Source: Saccharopolyspora_D taberi (GTDB taxonomy: Bacteria > Actinomycetota > Actinomycetes > Mycobacteriales > Pseudonocardiaceae). Taken from it: a stretch of DNA of 57,244 nucleotides. The notes under the pieces were generated by a model that worked only from the letters and a program-made list of their open reading frames with translations, had not been told where the DNA came from and did no database searches. Below are positions 16,677-26,321 of the stretch, piece by piece. A program made the position numbers and the translations under genes. Numbering within the stretch: the stretch's first letter is position 1; each line of letters starts with the position of its first letter. The stretch spans positions 1 to 57,244 of the forward strand of contig NZ_BAAAUX010000035.1 in assembly GCF_039534165.1 (NCBI RefSeq), written 5' to 3'.

Positions 16677-17423
16677 TCAGCGCAGGAAGTCGACGAGCAT
16701 CGCGCGGAGTTCCCGGCGGTGCGTCAGCATCGGCGCGGGCGACTGGAGGATCTCCAGCCGCGACTGCGGAAACGCCGCGGCCACCGCCTTGGCGACCTCG
16801 GCCGGGTGCAGCGGATCGTCCGTGGCGCCGATGACCAGGACCTCGGAGGTAACTGCCGCGAGCGCGGCGGCGTCCTCGACCGCGCACCGCTCGGGCAGCG
16901 CCCGCAACGCGGGTTCGAGCCGCAGCAGCGCCTCGGCGCGGCGGTCGACGTGGTCGCCGACCTCGATGCCCTCCGGCACCTCGGCGGCCACCGCCGCGCG
17001 CAGGCTCGCACCGCCGTCCGACGGCGCCGCCGCGACGGCGTCCGCCAGCCGCTCGAACGCCCACATCGCGGCGATGTCGCGCGGCCGGTCCAGCGATGCA
17101 GGCAGCAGCAGCGCCAGCCGCTCGAACCGGTCCGGGTGCTCGGCGGCGATCCGGGTCAGCGCGCCCGCGCCGAGCGACACCCCGACCGCACGGGTGGCCT
17201 GCACCTCGTCGGCTACCGCGAGCACATCGGCGGCGACGCGTCCGTAGTCCCAGTAGCCGGGCGGCGCGTCCGGCGCCTTGCCGTGCGAGGGGAGGCTGAG
17301 GACGGCGCGCGTGCCGGGAAGTCCGGAAGCGGGGATGCGGGCTTCGCCCTCGGTCGCGCCCAGACCGTGCGCGACGAGCGTGACCGGAGCACCGCGGCCG
17401 TGCAGCGTGCGGGTCGCGGCCAC
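16677..17423 (-). CDS. Alpha/beta-hydrolase fold protein
   Basis: 248 residues from a GTG that overlaps the stop of the preceding gene by one base (TAGTG). It has the oxyanion strand TLVAHGLGATEGEA, the nucleophile elbow GVSLGAG, an acid after strand 7 (VIGATDDPLHP) and a possible catalytic His in the LTHRRELRAML C-terminus. A small lipase/esterase or haloperoxidase-like role is possible; the substrate is unknown. Translational coupling with the DUF2516 gene suggests a shared operon. Confidence 0.85.
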   Translation of the reverse strand: MAATRTLHGRGAPVTLVAHGLGATEGEARIPASGLPGTRAVLSLPSHGKAPDAPPGYWDYGRVAADVLAVADEVQATRAVGVSLGAGALTRIAAEHPDRFERLALLLPASLDRPRDIAAMWAFERLADAVAAAPSDGGASLRAAVAAEVPEGIEVGDHVDRRAEALLRLEPALRALPERCAVEDAAALAAVTSEVLVIGATDDPLHPAEVAKAVAAAFPQSRLEILQSPAPMLTHRRELRAMLVDFLR

Positions 17424-17716
17424 TACCAGGAGCTGCCCTTCTGGACTTCGGTCACCTTGGGACGCACGTCGACGATGTAGACGAGCACGGCGACCATGCC
17501 CGCGATCCAGAAGATCGTCATCGGTCCCCGGAACAGGATCAGCACCAGTGCGCCGCCGCCGGTGATACCCAGCCAGGCGGGCTTGGACAGCTTGTCGGCC
17601 GCGGTGAACGCGTCCGCGCGCTGCAACGCAGCGTGCACGAACGCGTAGATCCCGACCGGGATGCCTGCTCCCCAGATGATCAGCAGGGTCCAGAACGCCA
17701 GCTCCACGTCACCCAC
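17423..17716 (-). CDS. DUF2516 membrane protein (Rv0476-like)
   Basis: 97 residues from GTG 17716. Three hydrophobic segments are visible (about residues 8-28, 48-62 and 66-83), separated by a polar AADKLSKPAW loop, giving a small integral membrane protein. It is the positional equivalent of Rv0476, next to hbhA (Rv0475). No function is established to my knowledge. Confidence 0.88.
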   Translation of the reverse strand: MGDVELAFWTLLIIWGAGIPVGIYAFVHAALQRADAFTAADKLSKPAWLGITGGGALVLILFRGPMTIFWIAGMVAVLVYIVDVRPKVTEVQKGSSW

Positions 17717-17810
17717 CCTACGTGCTCGGCCTCCCGAGCGGCACCCACGTGCGCGTGGGCGGCTGCGGGATCCGATGCGGACCGGCGACCGGTCCGCATC
17801 GGAATCGCCG

Positions 17811-18473
17811 TCAGCTCTCGGTGCTCTTCTCGGTCTTCTCAGCCGACTTCTTGGGGGCAGAAGTCTTGGCAGCGGAGGTCTTCGCAGCTGCCTTGCGGGT
17901 GGTGCTGCGGGTCGCGGTGGCGGCCTTGTCGCCGGCCTCCCGCACCGCCTCGGCGGCTTCCTCGGCAGCCTGCTCGGTCTGCTCGGCGGCCTTCTCGCCG
18001 TAGCTGCGGGTGGTGCGGGTGACCTTGCCGAGCACGTCGTCGGCCAGGTCGCGCACGTCCTCGACGACCTCGCCGACCTTCTCCTGGGCGGTCTCGGCCT
18101 GGGTGCGGGCCCGCTGGACCGGCTGCTGGGCCTGGATCCGCTCCAGCGCGCCCTCGCCGCGCTCGGCGAGGTAGTCGTAGAGCTTCACCGCGGACTGGGT
18201 GTAGGCGTCGAGCCGCTTGCGCAGCTCGGCGGGGTCGAGCTGCTCGCGCAGCTCGTTGAGGTCCGACGGCAGGTCGGCGCGGGCGGACTCGGCGCGCTTG
18301 TCCAGCTCGGTGCGGATGCGGCCGAGCGCGTCCTTCACCGCCTGCGCGGCCAGGTCGCCCGCGCCCAGCGCGGCCAGCAGCGGCTGGCGGGCCTGGCCGA
18401 CGGCGCCCTCCAGCGCGTGCGCGGCCTGCTCGCGGATCTTCTGCACGTCCTCGGACTTGGGCAGGGTCGGCAT
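17811..18473 (-). CDS. HbhA-like helical, Lys/Ala-rich protein
   Basis: 220 residues from the ATG at 18473. AGGAG lies eight bases before this ATG, whereas a GTG three codons upstream would have it immediately adjacent, so the ATG is preferred. The protein is almost all predicted helix with heptad-like Leu/Ala/Glu patterning (about residues 5-170) and ends in a basic Lys/Ala/Ser/Thr tail (KAAAKTSAAKTSAPKKSAEK), the layout of mycobacterial heparin-binding haemagglutinin. In mycobacteria HbhA is a surface adhesin also linked to lipid inclusions; here the adhesin role should not be assumed. Preceded by the XRE regulator as in Rv0474-Rv0475. Confidence 0.85.
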   Translation of the reverse strand: MPTLPKSEDVQKIREQAAHALEGAVGQARQPLLAALGAGDLAAQAVKDALGRIRTELDKRAESARADLPSDLNELREQLDPAELRKRLDAYTQSAVKLYDYLAERGEGALERIQAQQPVQRARTQAETAQEKVGEVVEDVRDLADDVLGKVTRTTRSYGEKAAEQTEQAAEEAAEAVREAGDKAATATRSTTRKAAAKTSAAKTSAPKKSAEKTEKSTES

Positions 18474-18478
18474 GGAGT

Positions 18479-18910
18479 TCACTCCTCGAATCGCGGTTCG
18501 GTGGTCTCGGTTTCCCCGGGGGATGCCTCGCCGGAGTCCGCGTGCTCACGCCGGAACGAGACGTAGATCTCCAGCAACGCCTGCTTCTGCCGCTCGCTGA
18601 GACCGGTGTCGGCGCGGATCGCGTCGACCACCGGCCCGGCCTCGGCGCGTTCCAGGATCCCGGCCTGCACGTACAGCGCCTCGGCGGAGATCCGCAGGGC
18701 CTTGGCGATCTGCTGCAGGATCTCCGCGCTCGGCTTGCGCAGACCGCGCTCCACCTGGCTGAGGTACGGGTTGGACACTCCGGCCTTCTTGGCCAGCTGC
18801 CGCAGCGAGATCTGGGCGTTGCCGCGTTGCGCCCGGATGTAGGAGCCGAGGTCGCTGACCGCCTGGTTCACGGCTTTGTTGACCGTCTTGTCCACACGTT
18901 CCACCGGCAC
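18479..18910 (-). CDS. XRE-family transcriptional regulator (Rv0474-like)
   Basis: 143 residues, GTG start at 18910; a second GTG two codons later is also possible. A Cro/C1-type helix-turn-helix spans about residues 22-82 (ISLRQLAKKAGVSNPYLSQVERGLRKPSAEILQQIAKAL) and an acidic tail follows. It is the first gene of a likely operon with the HbhA-like and DUF2516 genes. A perfect 8-3-8 inverted repeat lies 46 bp upstream of its start and is a candidate autoregulatory operator. Confidence 0.92.
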   Translation of the reverse strand: MPVERVDKTVNKAVNQAVSDLGSYIRAQRGNAQISLRQLAKKAGVSNPYLSQVERGLRKPSAEILQQIAKALRISAEALYVQAGILERAEAGPVVDAIRADTGLSERQKQALLEIYVSFRREHADSGEASPGETETTEPRFEE

Positions 18911-18955
18911 TCACCTCTCGGGTCGAGTCCCACGATAGGCCCGAGTGCTAGCTAT

Positions 18956-18974
18956 TGCAAGCACACTGCTTGCA
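18956..18974. promoter_or_regulatory. Inverted-repeat operator candidate upstream of the XRE gene
   Basis: TGCAAGCA (18956-18963) and TGCTTGCA (18967-18974) form a perfect 8-bp inverted repeat with a 3-bp spacer. A further TGCTAGC half-site-like sequence lies at 18946-18953. It lies between the VOC gene end and the XRE gene start, so it fits control of the XRE operon. Confidence 0.6.
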
Positions 18975-18988
18975 CCCTTTCGAGGAGC

Positions 18989-19372
18989 TCACTCGCACGC
19001 GCACACGCAGAACGGGTGACCGTCCGGATCGGCGTAGACGCGGAACTTCGCGTCGAGCCGGTCCTCCGGTTGCGGGAGCGGAACGGCACCGGCGGCGATC
19101 GCCCGCTCGTGCCCCTCGTCGAGCGTCCGGACCCGCACGTCGAGGTGCATCATCTGCGGGCGCGCCCGGTCCGGCCAGGTCGGCGGCTGGTAGCCGGGGT
19201 CGAGCTGGAAGGCCAGCGGCGCACCGCCCGCCGGGTCGGCGAGCTCCACCCACTCGTCGCCGGAAGCCCGCTCGTCGATCTCCCAGCCGAGCAAGCGGCC
19301 GTAGAACCCGGCGAGCGCGCGCGGATCGGGGCAGTCGATGGCGAAAGCGGCCAGCCGCAGGGACGTGCTCAT
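18989..19372 (-). CDS. VOC-family (glyoxalase/bleomycin-resistance fold) protein
   Basis: 127 residues, single VOC unit. Both beta-alpha-beta-beta-beta modules are visible: LAAFAIDCPDPRALAGFYGRLLGWE and MMHLDVRVRTLDEGHERA, ending VYADPDGHPFCVCACE with the typical metal-site Glu or His positions partly replaced. The short Cys-containing end (CVCACE) is common among actinobacterial members. Substrate unknown. It is 18 bp downstream of the small gene at 19391-19621. Confidence 0.87.
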   Translation of the reverse strand: MSTSLRLAAFAIDCPDPRALAGFYGRLLGWEIDERASGDEWVELADPAGGAPLAFQLDPGYQPPTWPDRARPQMMHLDVRVRTLDEGHERAIAAGAVPLPQPEDRLDAKFRVYADPDGHPFCVCACE

Positions 19373-19390
19373 CAGTCGGTCTCCTTCTCG

Positions 19391-19621
19391 TCAGCGCAGG
19401 CAACCGCGCACGGCAACAGGTCCCGGATCCACCGCAGCACCGGGCTTCAGCTCCCGCACCGCGGACGCCCACCAGCGAGCGAAGCGGTCGAGCCACTCGG
19501 GCCGCAGCCTGCCGCCCTCACGCAGAGCACGGTCGACTTCGGCGTCGATGGCGGCCCGCGCGGTCCGGTCGCGACTGGGCTTCTCGGACAGCAATGCGTC
19601 GATCTGGATCGGGTTCATCAC
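19391..19621 (-). CDS. Small conserved hypothetical protein
   Basis: 76 residues from GTG 19621 (GAGG eight bases upstream) or 75 from the adjacent ATG at 19618. The sequence is mostly helical with acidic and basic residues (RTARAAIDAEVDRALREGGR, WLDRFARWWASAVREL). I do not recognise a family. It is tightly followed by the VOC gene and divergent from the CGNR gene; the shared upstream region has a direct-repeat operator candidate. Confidence 0.6.
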   Translation of the reverse strand: MMNPIQIDALLSEKPSRDRTARAAIDAEVDRALREGGRLRPEWLDRFARWWASAVRELKPGAAVDPGPVAVRGCLR

Positions 19622-19642
19622 GCTGGAAACCTCTGTTCATGT

Positions 19643-19672
19643 TTAGATGGTTACTAACTGGCTAGATGATTA
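19643..19672. promoter_or_regulatory. Direct-repeat operator candidate in a divergent promoter
   Basis: TTAGATGGTTA (19643-19653) and CTAGATGATTA (19662-19672) are near-identical 11-mers 19 bp apart. The intervening GTTACTAAC (19650-19658) is itself palindromic. The block is A+T rich compared with its surroundings and lies between divergent genes at 19621 and 19715, so it may bind a regulator of both, possibly the CGNR protein. Confidence 0.5.
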
Positions 19673-19714
19673 TGAGGGTTACGCGACGGGGGTGCAACCT
19701 CCTATTGGCTTACG

Positions 19715-20257
19715 ATGGTGTTCGTGAACAGCCATGCTGTCGCGCCCGAGACCGCCCGGCCTTCCGCCCAGCAGGCGACCGGCCTGGACGTCGACCGCGA
19801 CCTAGTGCTCGTCCTGGCTTTCCTGAACACCTGCGACGCTGAGAAGGCCACCGACGTCCTCGACGACGCCGCCCAGTGGCGGAGATGGTGCGCCGAGCGG
19901 GAGCTCGGCGAGGCTCCGGAGCCAGCAGCGGTGCGCGAGATCCGCGACTCGATGCGGGCGGCGGTCCTCGGCCGCACGACCCCGGACCCGGCGGTGCCGC
20001 CGTCCTGGCCGGTGCAGGTCGTCCTGCGCTCGGGCCTGCCGGTGCTGACCGGGACCGATGCGCTGGGCACGGTGCTGGTGGCCGCGATCCACCTGGTGCA
20101 CACGGGCCACTGGGACCGGATCAAGATCTGCCCGGCGGACGACTGCCTGTGGGCGTTCTACGACCGCTCCCGCAACCGGTCGCGCACCTGGTGCTCGATG
20201 CGGGTGTGCGGGAACCGGGAGAAGGCCCGCTCCTGGCGGGAGCGCCACTCCGGCTGA
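19715..20257 (+). CDS. ABATE/CGNR zinc-finger transcriptional regulator
   Basis: 180 residues from ATG 19715; a GTG at 19718 or 19724 is possible and no clear ribosome-binding site is seen, so a leaderless transcript is plausible. The N-terminal ABATE domain (VLAFLNTCD, AVREIRDSMRAAV) is followed by the C-terminal CGNR finger: CPADDCLWAFYDRSRNRSRTWCSMRVCGNREKARSWRERH in segments, with four Cys ligands and the name-giving CGNR. These proteins are thought to be stress- or metabolite-responsive regulators in actinobacteria. Confidence 0.9.
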   Translation: MVFVNSHAVAPETARPSAQQATGLDVDRDLVLVLAFLNTCDAEKATDVLDDAAQWRRWCAERELGEAPEPAAVREIRDSMRAAVLGRTTPDPAVPPSWPVQVVLRSGLPVLTGTDALGTVLVAAIHLVHTGHWDRIKICPADDCLWAFYDRSRNRSRTWCSMRVCGNREKARSWRERHSG

Positions 20258-20287
20258 CGCCGGGCCGCATCGGCCGCCGCGCGGGCC

Positions 20288-20566
20288 GGGACAGCAGTGG
20301 CGCGGCTTGGGCGGCAATGGCCCGGCTTGGGCGGCGGTGGCGCGGCTCAGCGGCAATGGCCCGGCTTGGGCAGCCCAAAGGAGTCACGCAACCCGGAGAA
20401 TCACGCCGCTGCAGGGAGAAGCCACGCCACCCGGAGAGTCACGCCGCTCCGGGCAGGAGTCACGCCACCCGGAACGGCAGGCCCGCTCGGAACAGCAGCT
20501 GCGGATCGGGAACAGCAGCCGCCCGGCGGAACAGCAGCGACCCGCTCGGAGCGGCAGCCGCCCGGC
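20288..20566. repeat. Three consecutive families of degenerate short repeats
   Basis: This 309-bp gap between convergent genes has no gene. About 20288-20375 holds four copies of a 20-bp unit around GCAATGGCCCGGCTTGG. About 20380-20475 holds four copies built on AGTCACGCCACCCGGA. About 20480-20566 holds four to five copies built on CGGAACAGCAGC. Each family is imperfect and tandem. Confidence 0.75.
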
Positions 20567-21826
20567 TCAGAGCAGCAGTTGCGAGACGGTGTGGATCGCC
20601 AGCCCGGCCAGGGCGCCGACCACGGTGCCGTTGATCCGGATGAACTGGAGGTCGCGCCCGACCTGCAGCTCGATCTTGCGGGAGGTCTCCTCGGCGTCCC
20701 AGCGCTCGACGGTGTCGGTGATCAGCGTGGTGATCTCCGCCCGGTAGTTGGACACCACGTACACGGCGGCGCCTTCCAGCCAGCCGTCGACCTTCGCCCG
20801 CAGCTCCGGCTCCTCGGTCAGCCGCCGCCCCAGCGAGGCAAGCCCTTCCCGCACCCGGATCCGCAGCTCGCTGGACGGGTCCTCGGCCGCGTCGAGCAGC
20901 ATCTTCTTGGCCGTCCCCCACGCGGAGGAAACGAGGTTCTGCACCTCGGGGTGGTCCAGCACCTGCTGCTTGATCTGCTCGGCCTTGGCCATGGTCTTCG
21001 GGTCGTGCTGGAGGTCGTCGGCGAACTCGACTAGGAAGCGGTCGACCGCCTTGCGCATCTGGTGCTCGGGGTCGGTCTTGACCGCCCACGCGAACGACAG
21101 CACCTCGGCGTAGATCTTGTCGGCGACCATGGCGTCGAAGAACTTCGGCGACCAGGACGGCGCCCGCTGGCTCACCACCCGCAGGACCGTGTCGTGGTTG
21201 TCGCGGACCCAGTCGTAAGCCCGGTCGCAGATCAGGTCGACGAGCTTGTGGTGGGAGCCGTCGGCGAAGACCTGCCCGAGGATGCGCCCCAGCGGCGGCC
21301 CCCACGGCTGGGCGAGGACCTTGCGCACGACGGCCTGCTCCAGCACCGCCTGGACGTCCTCGTCCCGCAGCACCTGCACGGCACCGCGCACCGCCGTCGC
21401 CAGCTCCGAGGTCACGCGCTCGGCGTGCGCGGGCTGGCTGAGCCAACCGCCCAGCCGTCCGCTGATCCCGGCCCGCCGGAGCTTGTCGCGCACGACCTGC
21501 TCGGACAGGAAGTTGGCGCCGACGAAGTCGCCGAGGCTCTGCCCGAGCGCGTCCTTGCGCGTCGGGATGATCGCGGTGTGCGGGATCGGCAGCCCGAGCG
21601 GGCGGCGGAACAGCGCGGTCACCGCGAACCAGTCGGCCAGCGCACCGACCATGCCCGCTTCCGCGGCGGCCCGCACGTAGCCCACCCAGGCCGCCGCGCC
21701 CGCGCTCTCCTGCCAGCGCGCGACGACGTAGATCACGGTGGCCGCCAGCAAGAACCCGCCGGCCACCGCCTTCATCCGCCGCAGGCCCCGGCGCTTGTCC
21801 TCATCGGAAACCGCAGTCCGCTCCAC
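20567..21826 (-). CDS. DUF445 membrane-anchored protein
   Basis: 419 residues from GTG 21826 (start uncertain; the open frame continues upstream). An N-terminal hydrophobic segment (about 17-35, GGFLLAATVIYVVA) precedes GALADWFAVTALFRRPLGLPIPHTAIIP, the DUF445 signature, then a long helical region, and a final hydrophobic segment at the C-terminus (GALAGLAIHTVSQLLL). The family (YheB/YjiN) is of unknown function. It is convergent with the CGNR gene and separated from it by degenerate repeats. Confidence 0.87.
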   Translation of the reverse strand: MERTAVSDEDKRRGLRRMKAVAGGFLLAATVIYVVARWQESAGAAAWVGYVRAAAEAGMVGALADWFAVTALFRRPLGLPIPHTAIIPTRKDALGQSLGDFVGANFLSEQVVRDKLRRAGISGRLGGWLSQPAHAERVTSELATAVRGAVQVLRDEDVQAVLEQAVVRKVLAQPWGPPLGRILGQVFADGSHHKLVDLICDRAYDWVRDNHDTVLRVVSQRAPSWSPKFFDAMVADKIYAEVLSFAWAVKTDPEHQMRKAVDRFLVEFADDLQHDPKTMAKAEQIKQQVLDHPEVQNLVSSAWGTAKKMLLDAAEDPSSELRIRVREGLASLGRRLTEEPELRAKVDGWLEGAAVYVVSNYRAEITTLITDTVERWDAEETSRKIELQVGRDLQFIRINGTVVGALAGLAIHTVSQLLL

Positions 21827-22054
21827 ACGTCGATTGTGGCAGTGCCGGGAGGGTCCTCCGCTGTGACACCGTGCGTACCACGCAAACACGACACGGAGGA
21901 CACGCCCGGTCACCGCAGCTCCCACCGGTCCGCCGACGCTCCGGATCACCTCGGCGCCCCGGTCCCGCGGGCACCGCGAGTCATCCGCCGCCGACGGGTT
22001 CCCGCCAATCGGACACCTGCTGCGCGCACCGCCCTTCGACTACGCTCCGGAAAC

Positions 22055-23224
<1,170 letters not shown>

Positions 23225-23226
23225 CA

Positions 23227-25845
23227 TCAGCGACCTCCGTATCCGAGGCAGACGAAACCCGTTTCGCCGTGCTCCGCCTGGGCTTCCGCCAGTGCCTGCG
23301 CGGGTGGGAGTCCCCGGCGCAGCGCTGCGTGGAGCGTGACCATGACGGCCGCGGTGCGGTCGTCGGGCACCGGAATCACGCTGGCGATCACCGTCGCGGT
23401 CCCGCGGCCGAGTAGCGCCGCGGCCAGCCCGCTGAGCTGGTCGCAGCCGCTGATCGCGGACTGGCCCACCTCACACGCGGAGAGCACGACCGTCGCCGGA
23501 CCGCGTTGCAGCCGGTCCAGGTCGTAGCCGTAGAGCGGACCGTCCGCCAGTTCCAGGCAGGACAGCAGCGGCTGGTCGGACCGGAACCGGCCGTGCGCCG
23601 CGATGTGCGCGACAGCCGCTCCATCCACTGTGGATAGAACGTCCTCCGCGGTGGCGGAACGGCCGGTCAGCAGTGCGCCACCGGCGACCTCGTGCAGCGC
23701 GCGGACTTCCCTTTCGGCGTCGGGCAAACCCGGTCCGGAAACCCAGACCTGACGGTCTCGCCCGGCGCCTTCCCGGAGGTCGGCGACCCCTCGAAGCCAA
23801 CAGCGCAACGAGGGTGCGACCGTCACGCTCCGACCTCGGCAGGCGGGCAGGGCCGACCACGGCAGCGCGTGCAGGCTGCCAGTGGGAACGACGACGAGTG
23901 GTCGTTCCTCCGCGAGCGCGGGAAGAACCGGCCCGAGGACTTCCCGCTCCAGGATCTCCGCGGAAGAGCGGACCCAGTCCTCGAACGCCGCGCGGACGCG
24001 CAGACTCGGTCTTTCCGCCTGTCGGGAAAGGAAGTTCCGCAGCCGACCCACTTCACCTCCGACCAGAGATTCCGCCGCCAGGGAGTGGAGTTCGAACTTC
24101 CCGTCCACGATGGACACAGCGTGCAGCCGCCCACGGCTGGCGAAGAAGCTCAGCAGCACCGAGTCGCCCAGCTCGGCGACGGCGTCGGCGAAGCCCCAAC
24201 GGGCCCACGAACTGTCGGTCCGCCCGCTGACCAGCATCGCCCGCCGCCGCACCCGGCTCTCCAGCTCCTCGATCCCGTCCATCGCGGCTGGTTGGTCCGC
24301 ACGACCGCACACCGCGGAGCGCAACTCCACCAGCGACTCCCGCAGTTCCGGATCGGAAGGCGGGTTCAGCGCGCGGCGGCGCAGCGCGCTGGCCCGCGAC
24401 CGCTCCGTCCAGCGCAGCACGAGCAGCGGATCGGCGACCCGCATCGCGGCCGAGACCGCGGTATCGGCCAGGTCCGCGGCGAGGCCGAACGTGTGCACCC
24501 GGAGCTCGAAAGCCGCGATGGCCGCGGCATGGCTCTCGATCGCCTTGAGCCCACCGGCGCACGCTTCGAACAACCTCGTCAGATCGCCGTCCTGCTCGGC
24601 CAGCAGGGCCTGCGCCAACCATCCCGCCGCCAGCTGCCCCGCTCCCGCCCGCGGCGCTTCGCGCGCCGCCGCCGCGAGCGCGAGCAGCTTCCGCGACATC
24701 GCCCGCATCCCGGCCTCGCGCGCTGCGCGCCCGGCCGTCAGCCACAGCTCCGCCGCCGGCGCCGCCCACCCGTAGCCCGCGCACACGACTCCCGCCCTCC
24801 GGGCGCTCGCGAGCGCGGAGCGCGACCGGTGGCCTCCGGCCAGCTTCGCCTGCCACTCCGTGGCGGCGGCCAGCGCCGCCCACGCCGGGCGCCGGTGCGC
24901 CCGGAAGAGCCTGCGGGCTTCGCTTGCCGCTTCGGCTGCCGCCTCCGCGTCGCCGTCCCGGAGCGCGCAGCCTGCCAGCGCGAGCCTGGTCTCGGCCAGC
25001 CGGACCTCGCGACCGCGGCCGGCGAGCCGGCCAGCGGCCCGTTCCATCTCGACCCTGGCCTCGCCGTTGAGCCCGGCCGCCGCGAGCGCTTCGGCCCGGT
25101 CGACCAGCGCTTCCGGGTTCGAGTCGGTGTCCAGGCCCATCGCCAGGGCGTCGGCGAACAACCGCAGAGCGCGTGGCAGCTCACCGGCGCGGAACGCCAC
25201 GCATCCCCGGTTGTGCCTGCACCCGGCGGCGCGGCCGGGCTGGGCGCCGTCGGCGAAGATCCGCTCGGCCTCGGCCAGGTCGGACTCCGCCGCGTCGAGG
25301 CTGTTCGAGTACATCCGCGCCAGGCCGCGCCCTGCCAGGGCGTTGGCGACCCAGCGCTGATCACCTCCTTCTCGCAGGACGGGCAGGGCTTCGGTCAGTT
25401 GCGTCACCGCCGCGTAGAACCGGTCGCCCTGGCAGTGCAGGAGTCCCCGCAGGCACGCCGCTCTGGCCAGGTCCGGACCGCGCAGCCCCGGCTCGGCGCC
25501 GGTGAGCTGCTGCCAGCTCGCGTCGGCCTTGCCGCGGTCGAACTCGATCCACGCCAGCGTCAGCCGGAGCTGCGCGACCCGCTCGTCCAGTCCGGCCCGG
25601 CGTGCCACGGCGAGGCCCTGCACGGCGTAGCGCCGGGCCTCCCGGAGCCGTCCGCGCTCGACCGCCGCGAGCGCGGCGACGTGCTTGGACAGCACTCGCA
25701 GTTCCGGGCCGCAGCCCGGTTCCGCCAACCACTTCTCCGCTTCCCGCAACGCCGTTTCGGGCACCTCGCCCGCGTGTTCCCGCCACCAGAGCGCGGATTC
25801 GATCCTGGTGTCACCCGCCGGGAGCACGGCGGTCCCGGCGCTCAA
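23227..25845 (-). CDS. TPR-CHAT (caspase-like) protease
   Basis: About 872 residues if translation begins at TTG 25845, which overlaps the stop of the preceding gene (TTGA); a GTG at 25827 is an alternative. The N-terminal two thirds are Ala/Leu/Arg-rich helical repeats of TPR type (for example RGLARMYSNSLDAAESDLAEAERIF). The C-terminal CHAT domain starts near residue 590 and keeps both catalytic residues: H751 in HIAAHGRF and C791 in VLSACEVG. CHAT proteases cleave partner proteins when their sensor region is triggered. It is the last gene of a compact cassette with an S8 protease and an ECF sigma factor. No signal peptide, so cytosolic. Confidence 0.88.
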   Translation of the reverse strand: MSAGTAVLPAGDTRIESALWWREHAGEVPETALREAEKWLAEPGCGPELRVLSKHVAALAAVERGRLREARRYAVQGLAVARRAGLDERVAQLRLTLAWIEFDRGKADASWQQLTGAEPGLRGPDLARAACLRGLLHCQGDRFYAAVTQLTEALPVLREGGDQRWVANALAGRGLARMYSNSLDAAESDLAEAERIFADGAQPGRAAGCRHNRGCVAFRAGELPRALRLFADALAMGLDTDSNPEALVDRAEALAAAGLNGEARVEMERAAGRLAGRGREVRLAETRLALAGCALRDGDAEAAAEAASEARRLFRAHRRPAWAALAAATEWQAKLAGGHRSRSALASARRAGVVCAGYGWAAPAAELWLTAGRAAREAGMRAMSRKLLALAAAAREAPRAGAGQLAAGWLAQALLAEQDGDLTRLFEACAGGLKAIESHAAAIAAFELRVHTFGLAADLADTAVSAAMRVADPLLVLRWTERSRASALRRRALNPPSDPELRESLVELRSAVCGRADQPAAMDGIEELESRVRRRAMLVSGRTDSSWARWGFADAVAELGDSVLLSFFASRGRLHAVSIVDGKFELHSLAAESLVGGEVGRLRNFLSRQAERPSLRVRAAFEDWVRSSAEILEREVLGPVLPALAEERPLVVVPTGSLHALPWSALPACRGRSVTVAPSLRCWLRGVADLREGAGRDRQVWVSGPGLPDAEREVRALHEVAGGALLTGRSATAEDVLSTVDGAAVAHIAAHGRFRSDQPLLSCLELADGPLYGYDLDRLQRGPATVVLSACEVGQSAISGCDQLSGLAAALLGRGTATVIASVIPVPDDRTAAVMVTLHAALRRGLPPAQALAEAQAEHGETGFVCLGYGGR

Positions 25846-26321
25846 CAGACCAGCCAATCCGTGACGGCGGGGGCGGCCTCGTCCTGCCGCAGCACCACGC
25901 TCAGCGGGCCGCGCGGGACGTCGTCCACCTCGAAACCGCCTTGGTCGTCCAGTTCTCCGACGCATTCGCCGGTGGCGTGCCGCAGCACGACGTCGCCGCT
26001 CGGCGTGCCCTGACCGGACGAGGCGAGCACGAGCCCGGTCGCCCGGTACATGCCCTGCACGGTCGGGACCAGGTCCACTTCCAGCAGACTGCCCGGCATC
26101 GCGAAGGTGAGCACCCGTGCCTCGGCGGTGGCCGAGGTGCGGGTTTTCCCCGGTGTGTCAGCCGAATCGCCGATGAGGCGGAGCACCGCCGCACCGCGAT
26201 CGGCCCAGCGCCGGGACGCCGCCGCGTAGGCGCTCTCGACGGCCCGTTCCGGTGCGGGGTCGCGAGTCTGGAAGAGCTCGCGCAGCACCCGGAGTTCGAA
26301 GGGAGGTCGAATCCTCATCAC
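25842..26321 (-). CDS. ECF-sigma-associated small beta-domain protein
   Basis: 159 residues from GTG 26321 (GTGATG; the ATG is one codon later), overlapping the sigma stop by 4 bp. The N-terminal 35 residues are helical and charged (RVLRELFQTRDPAPERAVESAYAAASRRW). The remainder, from LLEVDLVPTVQGMYRATGLVL, looks like a carboxypeptidase-regulatory-type beta sandwich (DVVLRHATGECVGELDDQGGFEVDDVPRG). I do not recognise a named family. Its place between a sigma factor and a CHAT protease suggests a regulator of the sigma factor or a protease substrate. It lacks the membrane span and zinc motif of a classical anti-sigma factor. Confidence 0.75.
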   Translation of the reverse strand: MMRIRPPFELRVLRELFQTRDPAPERAVESAYAAASRRWADRGAAVLRLIGDSADTPGKTRTSATAEARVLTFAMPGSLLEVDLVPTVQGMYRATGLVLASSGQGTPSGDVVLRHATGECVGELDDQGGFEVDDVPRGPLSVVLRQDEAAPAVTDWLVC

